From Synechococcus sp. CS-1332 (lineage in GTDB: Bacteria; Cyanobacteriota; Cyanobacteriia; PCC-6307; Cyanobiaceae): 64,000 nucleotides of DNA. The translations under genes were made by a program, and so were the position numbers. The stretch's first letter is position 1; every line of letters starts with the position of its first letter. Of the stretch, positions 19,526 to 28,745 are shown one piece after another. The notes under the pieces were generated by a model. The model saw only the letters and a list, made by a program, of their open reading frames with translations. It did not search any database and was not told where the DNA came from. The stretch lies in the NCBI RefSeq assembly GCF_025127995.1, contig NZ_JAHLYP010000050.1, forward strand, positions 1-64,000. The letters run 5' to 3'.

Positions 19526-19951
19526 ATGATCAAGCTCCGGCTGAAGCGGTTCGGCAAGAAACGGGAAGCGAGTTTCCGTCTGGTGGCCACCAACAGCACC
19601 TCCCGCCGCGATGGCCGTCCGCTCGAGGAACTGGGCTTCTACAACCCCCGCACCAAAGAGACGCGCCTGGACACCGAGGCCATCCGCCTCCGCCTCGGCC
19701 AGGGGGCCCAACCCACCGACACCGTGCGCACGCTGCTCGAGAAGGGCGGTCTGATCGAGAAAACCATCCGGCCGGCCGAAACCGTCGGCAAACTCAAGCA
19801 GGCCGCGGCCCGAGAGGCCGCCGCTGCCGCCGCCGTCAAGGAAGCGCAAGCCGCCAAGGAAGCCGCTGCAGCCAAGCTGGCTGAAGAAGCCGCTGCCGCC
19901 GCCGAGGCTGCCGCTGCAGCCACCGCCGAACCTGCCGCCGCCGAGGCCTGA
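19526..19951 (+). CDS. rpsP: 30S ribosomal protein S16
   Basis: The conserved S16 fold is clear in residues 1-80: [20 protein letters not shown], then [16 protein letters not shown] and [10 protein letters not shown]. The usual protein has about 80-90 residues; this one has 141 because of an Ala/Lys/Glu-rich tail from about residue 88 (long AAAAA runs with [17 protein letters not shown]). The tail is lysine-poor at the end and should be a flexible helix on the ribosome surface. The start is the ATG at 19526, 46 bases after ffh. Its TGA overlaps the in-frame CTG that begins the phoH-homologous reading. Confidence 0.95.
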   Translation: MIKLRLKRFGKKREASFRLVATNSTSRRDGRPLEELGFYNPRTKETRLDTEAIRLRLGQGAQPTDTVRTLLEKGGLIEKTIRPAETVGKLKQAAAREAAAAAAVKEAQAAKEAAAAKLAEEAAAAAEAAAAATAEPAAAEA

Positions 19952-20001
19952 GCGAGCTCTCCTCCACGTTTGCCCTGCCTGACAGTGGAGCCGCCGTTGC
20001 C

Positions 20002-20940
20002 TTGGCGGGTCCAGATGGTTCGACGCTGCGCCGGCTTGAAGCCCTCACGGGTGCCCAAGTCGTTCTTCGGGGCCTTGATCTTCAGATTCGGGGCCGGCCG
20101 ACCCAGGTGGAGCGCCTGCTGGCCCTGATCAAGCTGTTGGAGTCCCTCTGGCAACGGGGGGAGCCCATCAGCCCAGTGGACATCCAGTCCGCCCTGACGG
20201 CCCTGGACACCGGCCGTTCCGACCAGCACCGCAGCATGGGCCTGCAGGTACTGGCCACCAGTGTCACCGGCAGGCCCCTTCGGCCCCGCACCCTGCGGCA
20301 GAACAGCTATGTCGAGGCGATCGAACGCCACGACCTGACCCTGGCGATCGGCCCAGCCGGCACCGGCAAAACCTTCCTCGCCACAATCCTGGCCGTACGG
20401 ATGTTGCAGGAACGCAAGGTGGAGCGGCTGGTGCTCACCCGACCGGCGGTTGAGGCGGGCGAACGGCTCGGCTTCCTGCCCGGTGACCTGCAGCAGAAGG
20501 TCGATCCCTATCTGCGTCCCCTTTATGACGCCCTCCATGGGCTTCTGGGCCAGGAACGCACCGCCCAGCTCCTGGACAAAGGAGTGATCGAGGTGGCGCC
20601 CCTGGCCTTCATGCGCGGCCGCACCCTGGCCGATGCCTTCGTGATCCTCGATGAGGCCCAGAACACCACCTGCGCCCAGATGCGGATGGTGCTGACGCGG
20701 TTGGGGGAGAACTCCCGCATGGTCGTGACGGGGGACACCACCCAGATCGATCTGCCCCCGGGCCAGCTGAGCGGCCTGGTGGAGGCGGAGCAGGTGCTGC
20801 AGGGGGTGGAAGGCGTGGCCATCTGCCAGTTCACCGATGCGGATGTGGTGCGCCACCCTCTGGTGCAGCGTCTGGTGCAGGCCTATGCCCGCCGCGACGC
20901 CTCCCCTCCAGGCCGCCGAGCCACGCCCCAGCTCCGATAG
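20002..20940 (+). CDS. phoH: PhoH family ATPase
   Basis: A cytosolic PhoH-type P-loop protein. These proteins are linked to RNA handling and phosphate stress but their role in cyanobacteria is unsettled. The P-loop GPAGTGKTFLATILAV is at about residue 117; LVLTRPAVEAGERLGFLPGD, VILDEAQNTTCAQMRMVL and VVTGDTTQIDLP follow. The first ordinary start is the TTG at 20002. In the same frame upstream, a reading from the CTG at 19948 ([20 protein letters not shown]) looks like the N-terminus of the Synechococcus proteins, so the true start may be that CTG. 312 residues from 20002, about 330 with the extension. Confidence 0.88.
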   Translation: MAGPDGSTLRRLEALTGAQVVLRGLDLQIRGRPTQVERLLALIKLLESLWQRGEPISPVDIQSALTALDTGRSDQHRSMGLQVLATSVTGRPLRPRTLRQNSYVEAIERHDLTLAIGPAGTGKTFLATILAVRMLQERKVERLVLTRPAVEAGERLGFLPGDLQQKVDPYLRPLYDALHGLLGQERTAQLLDKGVIEVAPLAFMRGRTLADAFVILDEAQNTTCAQMRMVLTRLGENSRMVVTGDTTQIDLPPGQLSGLVEAEQVLQGVEGVAICQFTDADVVRHPLVQRLVQAYARRDASPPGRRATPQLR

Positions 20941-20988
20941 GGAGATCCGCACAGGTGTTTCTACCGAGTGCGAGCGGCCGCTGGCAGG

Positions 20989-21744
20989 ATGGACGCAATT
21001 GATCCCATCGAAGCCATGCCGGCCAGAAGCAATTTCCAGGAAGCGATCCGCGAGGCCCAGTCCGGCGCCCTGATCGGACCCAACGTCGTCAACAAGGCCC
21101 TTCCCTATGTAGGCGGCGGCATGGTGCTCACCGCCGTCGGCGTCGTCGGTGGTCTGGCGATGGTCGGTAGCCCGATCTTCATGCCCCTCTTCTGGGTGTC
21201 CCTGATCGGCAACTTCATCCTGTTCTTCGTGGCCCAGAACGCGGCGATGAAGGGCAACAACGGCACCGCCCTGCCGATCCTGGCCACCTACAGCCTGATC
21301 ACCGGCTTCACCCTCAGCGGGATCGTGGCGATGGCGATCGGCACCGCCGGCATTGGAGCGATCGGTACTGCCGCCCTGGCCACGGGCATCACCTTCGTGA
21401 TCGCCTCGGTGGTGGGCCGCAACATGAGCGACAACCTCGGCCAGGCCCTCAGCGGCGTGGTGGGTCTCGGCATCGTCGGGTTGCTGATCGCCATGGTGGT
21501 TCAGGTGGTGGGCGGCATTTTCATCCCAGGTTTCGGGGGCAATGGCTTCGAGCTGATGATCGCCGGCTTCGGCACCGTGCTGTTTGTCGGAGCGGCCTTC
21601 GTCGATTTCTACACAATGCCCCGCACGTACAACGACGACCAGTATCTGGCCGGTGCCCTGGGCATGTACCTCACCTACATCAACCTCTTTATTTTCATCC
21701 TGAGGCTGATCATCGCCCTCCAGGGCGGTGGACGACGCGACTGA
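20989..21744 (+). CDS. Bax inhibitor-1/YccA-like membrane protein
   Basis: About 251 residues with roughly seven hydrophobic helices, for example FWVSLIGNFILFFVAQNAA, TALATGITFVIASVVG and YLTYINLFIFILRLIIAL. The order of the helices, VDFYTMPRTYNDDQYLAGALGMYLTYIN and the C-terminal end place it in the UPF0005/BI-1 family, which contains calcium-leak channels and FtsH-interacting YccA. The start is the ATG at 20989; a GTG at 20968 is also in frame. It follows phoH by 48 bases and may be in the same transcript. A terminator follows at 21781. Confidence 0.8.
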   Translation: MDAIDPIEAMPARSNFQEAIREAQSGALIGPNVVNKALPYVGGGMVLTAVGVVGGLAMVGSPIFMPLFWVSLIGNFILFFVAQNAAMKGNNGTALPILATYSLITGFTLSGIVAMAIGTAGIGAIGTAALATGITFVIASVVGRNMSDNLGQALSGVVGLGIVGLLIAMVVQVVGGIFIPGFGGNGFELMIAGFGTVLFVGAAFVDFYTMPRTYNDDQYLAGALGMYLTYINLFIFILRLIIALQGGGRRD

Positions 21745-21780
21745 GCACCACGCTCCACTCCATAGGATTTCCTTCGTATG

Positions 21781-21811
21781 GACCTGTCCTTATCGGATGG
21801 GTTCTTTTTTT
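21781..21811 (+). terminator. Rho-independent terminator
   Basis: GACCTGTCC and GGATGGG/TTC form a stem with one bulged T and G-T pairs, loop TTATC, followed by seven T residues. It ends the phoH/BI-1 transcript and separates the housekeeping block from gmd. Confidence 0.65.
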
Positions 21812-22015
21812 CTGGGACGCTCTCAGACCAGTGGTGCACGACGCATCCTGCTTTCGTTTTCGGTGCCGATCTGAGCAGGAAACTTCTGACGTCTTGCTGA
21901 CGTACGGCTAAGCTCCTTTGCGAACCGGCACGGCGGCATGGCCCAGCAGCTGGTGCGAGATGGCCGCTGAACAGCTGAGCTGCCCCCTTTATCCCTTGAA
22001 TGCCCTAAAAATCCC

Positions 22016-23140
22016 ATGACCAAAACAGCTCTGATCACCGGGATCACTGGCCAGGATGGTTCCTATCTGGCGGAGTTGCTCCTGGACAAAGGGTATGTGG
22101 TGCATGGAATCAAGCGGCGGGCCAGCAGCTTCAACACCGACCGGATCGATCACCTGTACCAGGATCCCCATGAGCGGGATCCACGGCTGGTTCTGCACTA
22201 TGGAGATCTGACGGACTCAAGCAATCTAATCAGGATTGTTCAACAGATCCAACCTGATGAGATTTACAACCTCGGGGCCCAGAGCCACGTGGCGGTGAGT
22301 TTTGAAAGCCCCGAATACACAGCCAACTCAGACGCCCTCGGCACCCTGCGGATCCTCGAGGCAGTACGCATTCTTGGGCTGACGCAAAAGACCCGCATTT
22401 ATCAGGCCAGTACCAGCGAGCTCTATGGCTTGGTGCAAGAGATCCCCCAGAAAGAAACTACCCCGTTCTACCCCCGCAGTCCCTACGGAGTGGCCAAGCT
22501 CTACGCCTATTGGATCACGGTCAATTACAGGGAGGCCTATGGCATGTATGCGTGTAACGGTATTCTTTTTAACCACGAAAGCCCCCGTCGAGGTGAGACC
22601 TTCGTGACCCGGAAGATCACCCGGGGCCTGGCACGTATTGATGCTGGTCTCGATCAGGGTCTGTTCATGGGCAACCTGGATTCCCTGCGCGACTGGGGTC
22701 ACGCCAGGGACTACGTCGAGATGCAGTGGCGGATGCTGCAGCAGGAGCATCCTGAAGACTTCGTGATCGCCACGGGCCGGCAGGAATCGGTACGACGGTT
22801 CATCGAACTCACCGCTGAAGAGCTTGGCTGGGGCGGCATTAACTGGGAGGGCAGCGGCGTCGAGGAAACGGGCGCCCGTCGTGACACCGGGGCCACAGTG
22901 GTGCGCATCGACCGGCGTTACTTCCGGCCAGCGGAGGTGGAGACCCTGCTTGGGGACCCGACCCGCGCCCGGGAACGGCTGGGGTGGACGCCCACCACAA
23001 CATTGGAGGAACTGGTGGCGGAAATGGTCGCCACCGACAAGGAGGAAGCCGCCAAGGAGGCCACGCTCCGCCGGGAGGGCTTCACCGTCGTCGGCTCCAT
23101 GGAGAACCCTCCCCAGATCGGACTGAAGGCCTCGCTGTGA
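22016..23140 (+). CDS. gmd: GDP-mannose 4,6-dehydratase
   Basis: Converts GDP-D-mannose to GDP-4-keto-6-deoxy-D-mannose, the first step to GDP-L-fucose. The NADP motif [16 protein letters not shown] is at about residue 8, the [15 protein letters not shown] substrate segment follows, and the catalytic YXXXK reads YGVAK in [31 protein letters not shown] and [12 protein letters not shown] are conserved. 374 residues, as expected. It precedes fcl on the same strand, which completes the pathway. About 270 bases upstream carry no clear gene. Confidence 0.95.
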   Translation: MTKTALITGITGQDGSYLAELLLDKGYVVHGIKRRASSFNTDRIDHLYQDPHERDPRLVLHYGDLTDSSNLIRIVQQIQPDEIYNLGAQSHVAVSFESPEYTANSDALGTLRILEAVRILGLTQKTRIYQASTSELYGLVQEIPQKETTPFYPRSPYGVAKLYAYWITVNYREAYGMYACNGILFNHESPRRGETFVTRKITRGLARIDAGLDQGLFMGNLDSLRDWGHARDYVEMQWRMLQQEHPEDFVIATGRQESVRRFIELTAEELGWGGINWEGSGVEETGARRDTGATVVRIDRRYFRPAEVETLLGDPTRARERLGWTPTTTLEELVAEMVATDKEEAAKEATLRREGFTVVGSMENPPQIGLKASL

Positions 23141-23231
23141 GACAACATCCAAACGCCGCTATGGTCAGATCCATTGCCCGTTCTCGGCGAAGTGACCCCC
23201 CGCATCGGCCTCGGTGCCTGAGGCTTTCCCC

Positions 23232-24200
23232 ATGCTGATTTCACCAAACGATCGGATCTTCATCGCCGGCCATCGCGGCATGGCCGGCTCGGCCATCGCC
23301 CGTCGCCTGAAGGCGGAAGGGCACCAGCACCTGCTCACCGTGGGACGCTCGGAACTTGATCTGATGGACGGCCCTGCGGTGGAGGCATGGTTCGCCGATC
23401 AGCGGCCCGATGTGGTCGTGCTTGCGGCGGCGAGGGTGGGTGGAATTCTGGCCAACTCCACCTATCCCGCCGATTTCCTGCTCGACAACCTCAAGATCCA
23501 GCAGAACGTCATTGAGAGTGCCTGGCGGCAGGGCACCCGTCGCCTGCTGTTCCTGGGCAGCAGCTGCATCTATCCCAAGCTCGCCGACCAGCCGATCCGG
23601 GAAGAAGCACTGCTCGGAGGGCCGCTGGAACCCACCAATGAGTGGTATGCGATCGCCAAGATCACCGGCATCCAGCTGTGCCGTGCCCTGCGCAAACAGC
23701 ATGGCTTCGACGCCATCAGCCTGATGCCCACCAATCTCTATGGGCCAGGAGACAATTACCACCCCACCAAGAGCCATGTGCTGCCGGGTCTGATCCGTCG
23801 CTTCCAGGAGGCCCGTGAAACCGGTGCAGAAGAAGTGGTCTGCTGGGGCAGTGGCAGCCCGCTCAGAGAATTTCTGCACGTCGACGATCTGGCCGCTGCA
23901 GCCCTGTTCTGCCTGCGGCACTGGCAACCGGGTACCGAAGACATGCAACACATCAATGTGGGGACAGGAACGGACGTGAGCATTCAGGACCTGGCCACGA
24001 TGGTGGCCGAAGCGGTGGGCTTCCGTGGCCGCATCGCCTGGGACAGCTCCAAACCGGACGGCACGCCGCGCAAACTGCTGGACGTCAGCCGCCTGGCCGC
24101 CCTGGGGTGGCGAGCCTCGATACCCCTGCAGGAGGGATTGCGGCGCACCGTGGCGGAGTTCGTCAGTGAGCGGGCCAGTGGCGCCGAGGTGCGGCTGTGA
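23232..24200 (+). CDS. fcl: GDP-L-fucose synthase
   Basis: This bifunctional 3,5-epimerase/4-reductase converts the product of Gmd to GDP-L-fucose using NADPH. The NADP motif RIFIAGHRGMAGSAIARRL is at about residue 6. SSCIYPK, NEWYAIAKITGIQLCRAL (the YXXXK reads YAIAK) and PTNLYGPGDNYHP are family hallmarks. 322 residues from the ATG at 23232; a GTG at 23214 adds six residues. It lies 91 bases after gmd. The GTG of galE overlaps its stop. Confidence 0.95.
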   Translation: MLISPNDRIFIAGHRGMAGSAIARRLKAEGHQHLLTVGRSELDLMDGPAVEAWFADQRPDVVVLAAARVGGILANSTYPADFLLDNLKIQQNVIESAWRQGTRRLLFLGSSCIYPKLADQPIREEALLGGPLEPTNEWYAIAKITGIQLCRALRKQHGFDAISLMPTNLYGPGDNYHPTKSHVLPGLIRRFQEARETGAEEVVCWGSGSPLREFLHVDDLAAAALFCLRHWQPGTEDMQHINVGTGTDVSIQDLATMVAEAVGFRGRIAWDSSKPDGTPRKLLDVSRLAALGWRASIPLQEGLRRTVAEFVSERASGAEVRL

Positions 24201-25243
24201 GGATTCTCGTCACCGGCGGAGCCGGCTACATCGGCAGCCACGCCGTCAGGGCCCTGACCCGGGCGGGTCATCAACCCGTGGTGTTGGACAACCTTGTCTA
24301 CGGCCATGCCGACATCGTCGAGAAGACCCTGAAAGTTCCCCTGGTGCTGGGCCAGGTGGGCGACCGTGAAGTGCTCGAGCCCCTGCTGCGTGGCCGCCAC
24401 CCCGCCCTCGATGGGACGGCCCTGGAAGGCAAGCCCATCGAGGCTGTGATGCACTTCGCCGCCTACGCCTATGTGGGCGAATCCGTGAGCGATCCTGCCA
24501 AGTACTACCGCAACAACCTTGGCGACACCCTCACCCTGCTGGAGGCCTTGGTGGCCACCGAGCGACCGTTGCCGATCGTTTTTTCCTCCACCTGCGCCAC
24601 CTACGGGATCCCCCAGCAGGTGCCGATCACCGAAGATCATCCCCAGGCTCCGATCAACCCCTACGGACGCACCAAATGGATGGTGGAGCAACTGCTCACA
24701 GACTTCGCGGCGGCCTACGGCCTGCCCAGCGTGATCTTCCGCTACTTCAATGCCGCCGGTGCCGATCCCGACGGCGACCTGGGTGAGGACCACGACCCTG
24801 AAACCCACCTGATCCCCAGGGTGCTTGACACCATGAGCGGACGGGAACCCTATCTTCAGATCTTCGGAGACGATTACCCCACGCCGGACGGCACCTGCAT
24901 CCGCGACTACATCCACGTGGCCGACCTGGCCGATGCCCACGTGCTGGGCCTGGAAAGGCTGCTGCGGCTGCGGGAACGGGAGGAAACCGAGCGAAAACCT
25001 CTGATCTACAACCTCGGCAATGGCACGGGCTACTCCGTCCAGCAGGTGATCGAAACCGCCAAGGCCGTCACCGGCAGGGGTCTGCTGGCCCACGTGGCCA
25101 AACGGCGCGAGGGTGATCCTCCCCAGTTGGTGGCCGGGGCCACGCGGGCCCACCAGGACCTGGGCTGGCGGCCCCGTTACCCGGAACTTGAAACGATCAT
25201 CGAGCATGCCTGGGCCTGGCACCAGCGCCGTCACCAGGCATGA
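24197..25243 (+). CDS. galE: UDP-glucose 4-epimerase
   Basis: Interconverts UDP-glucose and UDP-galactose using bound NAD. The motif GGAGYIGSHAVRAL at about residue 7, FAAYAYVGESV, the catalytic YGRTK, and NPYGRTKWMVEQLL are present. NVGNGTGYSVQQVIE (here NLGNGTGYSVQQVIE) and the VAGATRAHQDLGWRPRY tail are typical. 348 residues. The GTG start overlaps the fcl stop (GTGA), so it is co-transcribed with gmd and fcl. UDP-galactose would also feed glf. Its last 47 bases overlap the convergent TIGR03790-type gene. Confidence 0.9.
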   Translation: MRILVTGGAGYIGSHAVRALTRAGHQPVVLDNLVYGHADIVEKTLKVPLVLGQVGDREVLEPLLRGRHPALDGTALEGKPIEAVMHFAAYAYVGESVSDPAKYYRNNLGDTLTLLEALVATERPLPIVFSSTCATYGIPQQVPITEDHPQAPINPYGRTKWMVEQLLTDFAAAYGLPSVIFRYFNAAGADPDGDLGEDHDPETHLIPRVLDTMSGREPYLQIFGDDYPTPDGTCIRDYIHVADLADAHVLGLERLLRLREREETERKPLIYNLGNGTGYSVQQVIETAKAVTGRGLLAHVAKRREGDPPQLVAGATRAHQDLGWRPRYPELETIIEHAWAWHQRRHQA

Positions 25244-26345
25244 GTTCCTCGCGCACTGGCCAGGGCCTGGCCAGTGGCTCACCGATGAAGACACCCTGGC
25301 CAGGCATGGCCACACTGCGCCAGTAACTCTCGATCAAGGTGTCGCCGCGGCGGTAGTAGGTGAGCAGCAGCCCTGGATCAGAAAATTTGGCCGGGAAGTT
25401 GCACGGCTCCACCACCGTGCCGTAACTGCCTGTGGCACCGGCCTCGAGCCAGCGGAGAGCGCTCATTTGCGAACTATCTGTCAGCTGCCCGCCGAAGGAG
25501 GTGAGATGGTCAGCGATGGCTCCAGGCCGGTAAAGGTTGGTGCGGATTCCTGCGGGGAAGGCCAGTCCGGTAAAATAGGCCATGACGTCCTGGGCTCCAA
25601 CCAAAGCATCGGAAGCGACCACCTTGACCCGGAAGCGGGATCCCATGGCCGCCACGATCCGGCCATAGCCTGCAGCTCTTGTATTGCGCCTGGCGTCCCT
25701 GGTGCTCAACAGGTAGGCGGTCCCTGGGGGCGCCGTGCCGTCCGAAGCCACGCCCAACTGGATGAGGCGCCTGGCCCTAGCCAGGCTCGTCGCCGCCAGG
25801 AGCATGCTGGGCCTGACGCCCAGCTGATCCCAGGGACGGCGCACATCACCGCGGGCAAACAGGGGACTCAGGGCGGTGGTCCGACAACCGCTCGCGCAGA
25901 AGCGTGGATCCAGGCCGAAGGTGAAAGCACTGGTGATCGATTGGCAACCGACCCTGTAGGGGGCTGCCCAGGCCAGTGCGTAGACCTGGACATGGCCAGG
26001 GGTCTGGCTATCCACCGTGCGCTTGAGGCGGCGGAACACAGCCGGGCTCAGCGCCGCTGTCCTGGGGGGAAAGCGCACCCGGATCACCTGGTCCGGGGGA
26101 ATCAGGCGGGCGCCCTGGTAAGCCCGACCGATGGTCTCGCTGAGGGGATCGGCGGCATTGATGATGATCGCCAGGTGGCGATGGTCGAGGGGTCCATCGA
26201 GTGAAGTCCCGGCGCTGGTGAGCCACGGCCGGCGCGGGAGGGACTGGCTGGCCGTCAGGACCAGAAGCACCAGCAGCGAAAGCAGCGTGGACAGAGGCCG
26301 GCGGAAGGGAGACCGCTGCAGGCCAACGCAAAACTCAGTGGCCAT
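25197..26345 (-). CDS. TIGR03790-type exported protein of unknown function
   Basis: About 382 residues from the ATG at 26345. A hydrophobic N-terminal segment (RPLSTLLSLLVLLVLTASQS) suggests a signal peptide or anchor. NAADPLSETIGRAYQGAR, CQSITSAFTFGLDPRFC, ATGSYGTVVEPCNFPAKF and SVAMPGQGVFIGEPLARPW match what I know of the TIGR03790 family, whose members often have PEP-CTERM links. The function is not known. It is on the minus strand and overlaps galE by 47 bases at the 3' end. Upstream in-frame starts to 26642 look non-conserved. Several Cys residues could form disulfides outside the cell. Confidence 0.7.
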   Translation of the reverse strand: MATEFCVGLQRSPFRRPLSTLLSLLVLLVLTASQSLPRRPWLTSAGTSLDGPLDHRHLAIIINAADPLSETIGRAYQGARLIPPDQVIRVRFPPRTAALSPAVFRRLKRTVDSQTPGHVQVYALAWAAPYRVGCQSITSAFTFGLDPRFCASGCRTTALSPLFARGDVRRPWDQLGVRPSMLLAATSLARARRLIQLGVASDGTAPPGTAYLLSTRDARRNTRAAGYGRIVAAMGSRFRVKVVASDALVGAQDVMAYFTGLAFPAGIRTNLYRPGAIADHLTSFGGQLTDSSQMSALRWLEAGATGSYGTVVEPCNFPAKFSDPGLLLTYYRRGDTLIESYWRSVAMPGQGVFIGEPLARPWPVREELMPGDGAGARPRHAR

Positions 26346-26728
26346 GGAGGGGGTGAACGATGGCCGCCAAGACGGCGCAGAGACCATCGCCATGGCGGAA
26401 TCGATGGGTTCTTCAGGAACTGACGAGAGCGGAGCCACCAAACCAGAATCGAGCCCGACCAGGAGTCCTGCCCGATGGACAAAGGGCCGATCCCACCCCC
26501 AAGCTGCCTTAACCCCGATCGTAGGTCCAGACAAGCTTCGTGCAGGCTCCCGGTGACGACCTAGATTTGACTCCAGGACACCTTGCTGATCCTTGGCCAT
26601 CCTCTGCCCCTGTTGCGATCCCCTGATCAGACGCGCGGCCACTCAAAAGGCGCTGACCTAGTGCATCCACAAGCCAAATTCCATCTTGTTGACCTGAAAG
26701 TTTTAGCTCCCTATCTGCCGCGCCGTTG
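26346..26728. other. Divergent intergenic region with candidate promoter
   Basis: This 383-base gap separates the TIGR03790-type gene from the ABC exporter. TTGACC (26689-26694), 17 bases, then TATCTG (26712-26717) is a passable sigma-70 promoter for the exporter; the -10 is weak. If it is used, the transcript would start about five bases before the ATG at 26729. The part near 26346-26640 is open on the minus strand but shows no recognisable gene. Confidence 0.35.
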
Positions 26729-28648
26729 ATGCCACTTCTCCACCGCATCGCCAGACGACTTCCGAGCCCCCTTCTCGCTCCCTTCACCGACCAAAGACCA
26801 GCAGCACGCCTGATTCGGACCTCGGCAAAAAAATATTGGAAACTGCTGGCGCTCAACTTTTCCACCAGCCTGATCGCGAGCCTCAGCGAAGGCGCCACGC
26901 TCGGGATCATCTTTCTTTCAGTGAGCCTCATCAGTGCCCCCGAAAACAGTGATTGGAGCAAGATTTCCGCCCTCGGATCCCTGAGCCGGCTCCCCAGGCT
27001 GCAGGACTGGCTCTACAGCGCCCTCAGCTCCAGTGCGGGCCGCGATGGAATCTTCGTGCTTCTCCTGGCCACCGCCGTGGCTCTCCAGGCCATGATGGCT
27101 GTCACGAGCTATGTGAACAGCATCAGCACGGCCGTGATGGGAGCCCGAATGGGCACGGAAATCACCGGCAAGTTGAACGACCGGGTTCTTTCGCTGAGTT
27201 TCGGCTGTGCAAGCCGGTACAGGGTTGGCGACCTGCTGAACTACGTGGGCTCCGGGGGTGGCACCGTACAGAGGGAGATCTCTCTGGCCAATGGGTTGCT
27301 GATGAACAGCCTTCAGCTGGTGATCTATCTTGCCATCCTTGTGGCCATTTCTCCTTGGCTGCTGCTGGTTGCCCTTGCCATGGCCGCCGTCATGCAGACA
27401 GTCCAGAAACTTCTGTTGCCGCGTATTCGCAGGAATTCAAGGGAGCAACAGAGCGTTGGTGTGGAGCTCTCCAGCCACCAGAATGAGCAGATTCAGGGCC
27501 TCCGCTTGCTGCACAGCACCGGCCAGCTGGAAAGCTCCAGAATCAAGCTCAAAAGATTGCTCAGTGAAAGTAAGCGCCTTTCGATCCGGCAGAGCAAACT
27601 TTCCAACCTGGTGCAGCCAATTTCTAACATGCTGCCGATCATTTCCATCGCCGTTATCGCGGCACTCAGTCTGTTGGTGTTCAAGGACCGAAGCAGCGGC
27701 GTGCTTCCCAGCCTGGTGACCTTCATCATTGCCCTGCAGAGACTCAACCAGCGAGTCGGCAGCTTGACAGGGCTGGCCACGAGCTATGCGTCCAACAGCG
27801 CCAATGTGGAACGGCTCAATGAAATTCTGCGAGATTCAGATAAGGAGTTCATCCGATCTGGAGGCGTGCCTTTCACTGGCCTACGTCAAGGCATCGAGCT
27901 GGATAATCTATCGCTGCGTTACAGCCCAGATCTTCCAGAAGCCCTCTCCTCCATCCAGCTCAGCATTGGGCGGGGCCAGACCATTGCGCTGGTCGGCTCA
28001 AGCGGCGCCGGGAAGAGTTCCATCGCCGATCTACTTGTGGGTCTCTATGCTCCAACGGATGGGAGGATTCTCATCGACGGCGTAGATATTCGCGATCTCA
28101 ACCTTGCTAGCTGGCAACAACGGCTTGGAGTTGTGAGCCAGGACACCTTCCTATTCAATGCCAGCATCGCCAGCAATATTGGTTTTGGTGTAGAAGGCGC
28201 CACACTCGACGCTATCAAGGACGCCGCTGCCAGAGCCCAAGCCGCCGGCTTCATCACCAACATGCCCGAGGGCTATGACACCAAGATCGGCGAACGGGGT
28301 TACCGGCTGAGTGGCGGCCAACGGCAGAGGATCTCGTTGGCAAGGGCCATTCTGCGGAGACCTGAGCTGTTGATCCTCGACGAGGCCACCAGCGCTCTGG
28401 ACAGCCAAAGTGAACGGTTAGTGCAGCAGGCGATTGAACAGTTTGAACGCCAGCACACCGTGCTGGTGATCGCCCACCGCCTCAGTACGATTGTTAACGC
28501 TGACGTCATCTGTGTGATGTCGGAGGGCAGGATCCTGGAACGGGGCCGGCACCACGAGCTTTTGGCACAAGCAGGCCTTTACGCAAACCTATGGAGTGAA
28601 CAATCCAAGCACCCCCAGCAGACGTCGATGGCGACCACATCCGTCTGA
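26729..28648 (+). CDS. ABC exporter, fused permease and ATPase (lipid-flippase type)
   Basis: About 639 residues. Hydrophobic segments at about residues 40-60, 100-125 and 185-215, and two near 300-330, form the exporter transmembrane domain. The ATPase half has Walker A GSSGAGKSSIADLL (about residue 430), LSGGQRQRISLARAI signature and Walker B LLILDEATSALDS, then IAHRLSTI. The layout is that of MsbA or PglK-type half-transporters, which work as homodimers and move lipids or lipid-linked glycans. It starts the polysaccharide locus and no Wzx gene is visible here. A TTG at 26726 precedes the ATG. Confidence 0.85.
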   Translation: MPLLHRIARRLPSPLLAPFTDQRPAARLIRTSAKKYWKLLALNFSTSLIASLSEGATLGIIFLSVSLISAPENSDWSKISALGSLSRLPRLQDWLYSALSSSAGRDGIFVLLLATAVALQAMMAVTSYVNSISTAVMGARMGTEITGKLNDRVLSLSFGCASRYRVGDLLNYVGSGGGTVQREISLANGLLMNSLQLVIYLAILVAISPWLLLVALAMAAVMQTVQKLLLPRIRRNSREQQSVGVELSSHQNEQIQGLRLLHSTGQLESSRIKLKRLLSESKRLSIRQSKLSNLVQPISNMLPIISIAVIAALSLLVFKDRSSGVLPSLVTFIIALQRLNQRVGSLTGLATSYASNSANVERLNEILRDSDKEFIRSGGVPFTGLRQGIELDNLSLRYSPDLPEALSSIQLSIGRGQTIALVGSSGAGKSSIADLLVGLYAPTDGRILIDGVDIRDLNLASWQQRLGVVSQDTFLFNASIASNIGFGVEGATLDAIKDAAARAQAAGFITNMPEGYDTKIGERGYRLSGGQRQRISLARAILRRPELLILDEATSALDSQSERLVQQAIEQFERQHTVLVIAHRLSTIVNADVICVMSEGRILERGRHHELLAQAGLYANLWSEQSKHPQQTSMATTSV

Positions 28649-28745
28649 TGAGCGCCAGCATCACCACCATCAACCCGCACGATCGAGAGCATCCCATGGC
28701 CGATCCCCCCCCGAGGGCGCTCGCCATGACGATGGTTGATTCCTG

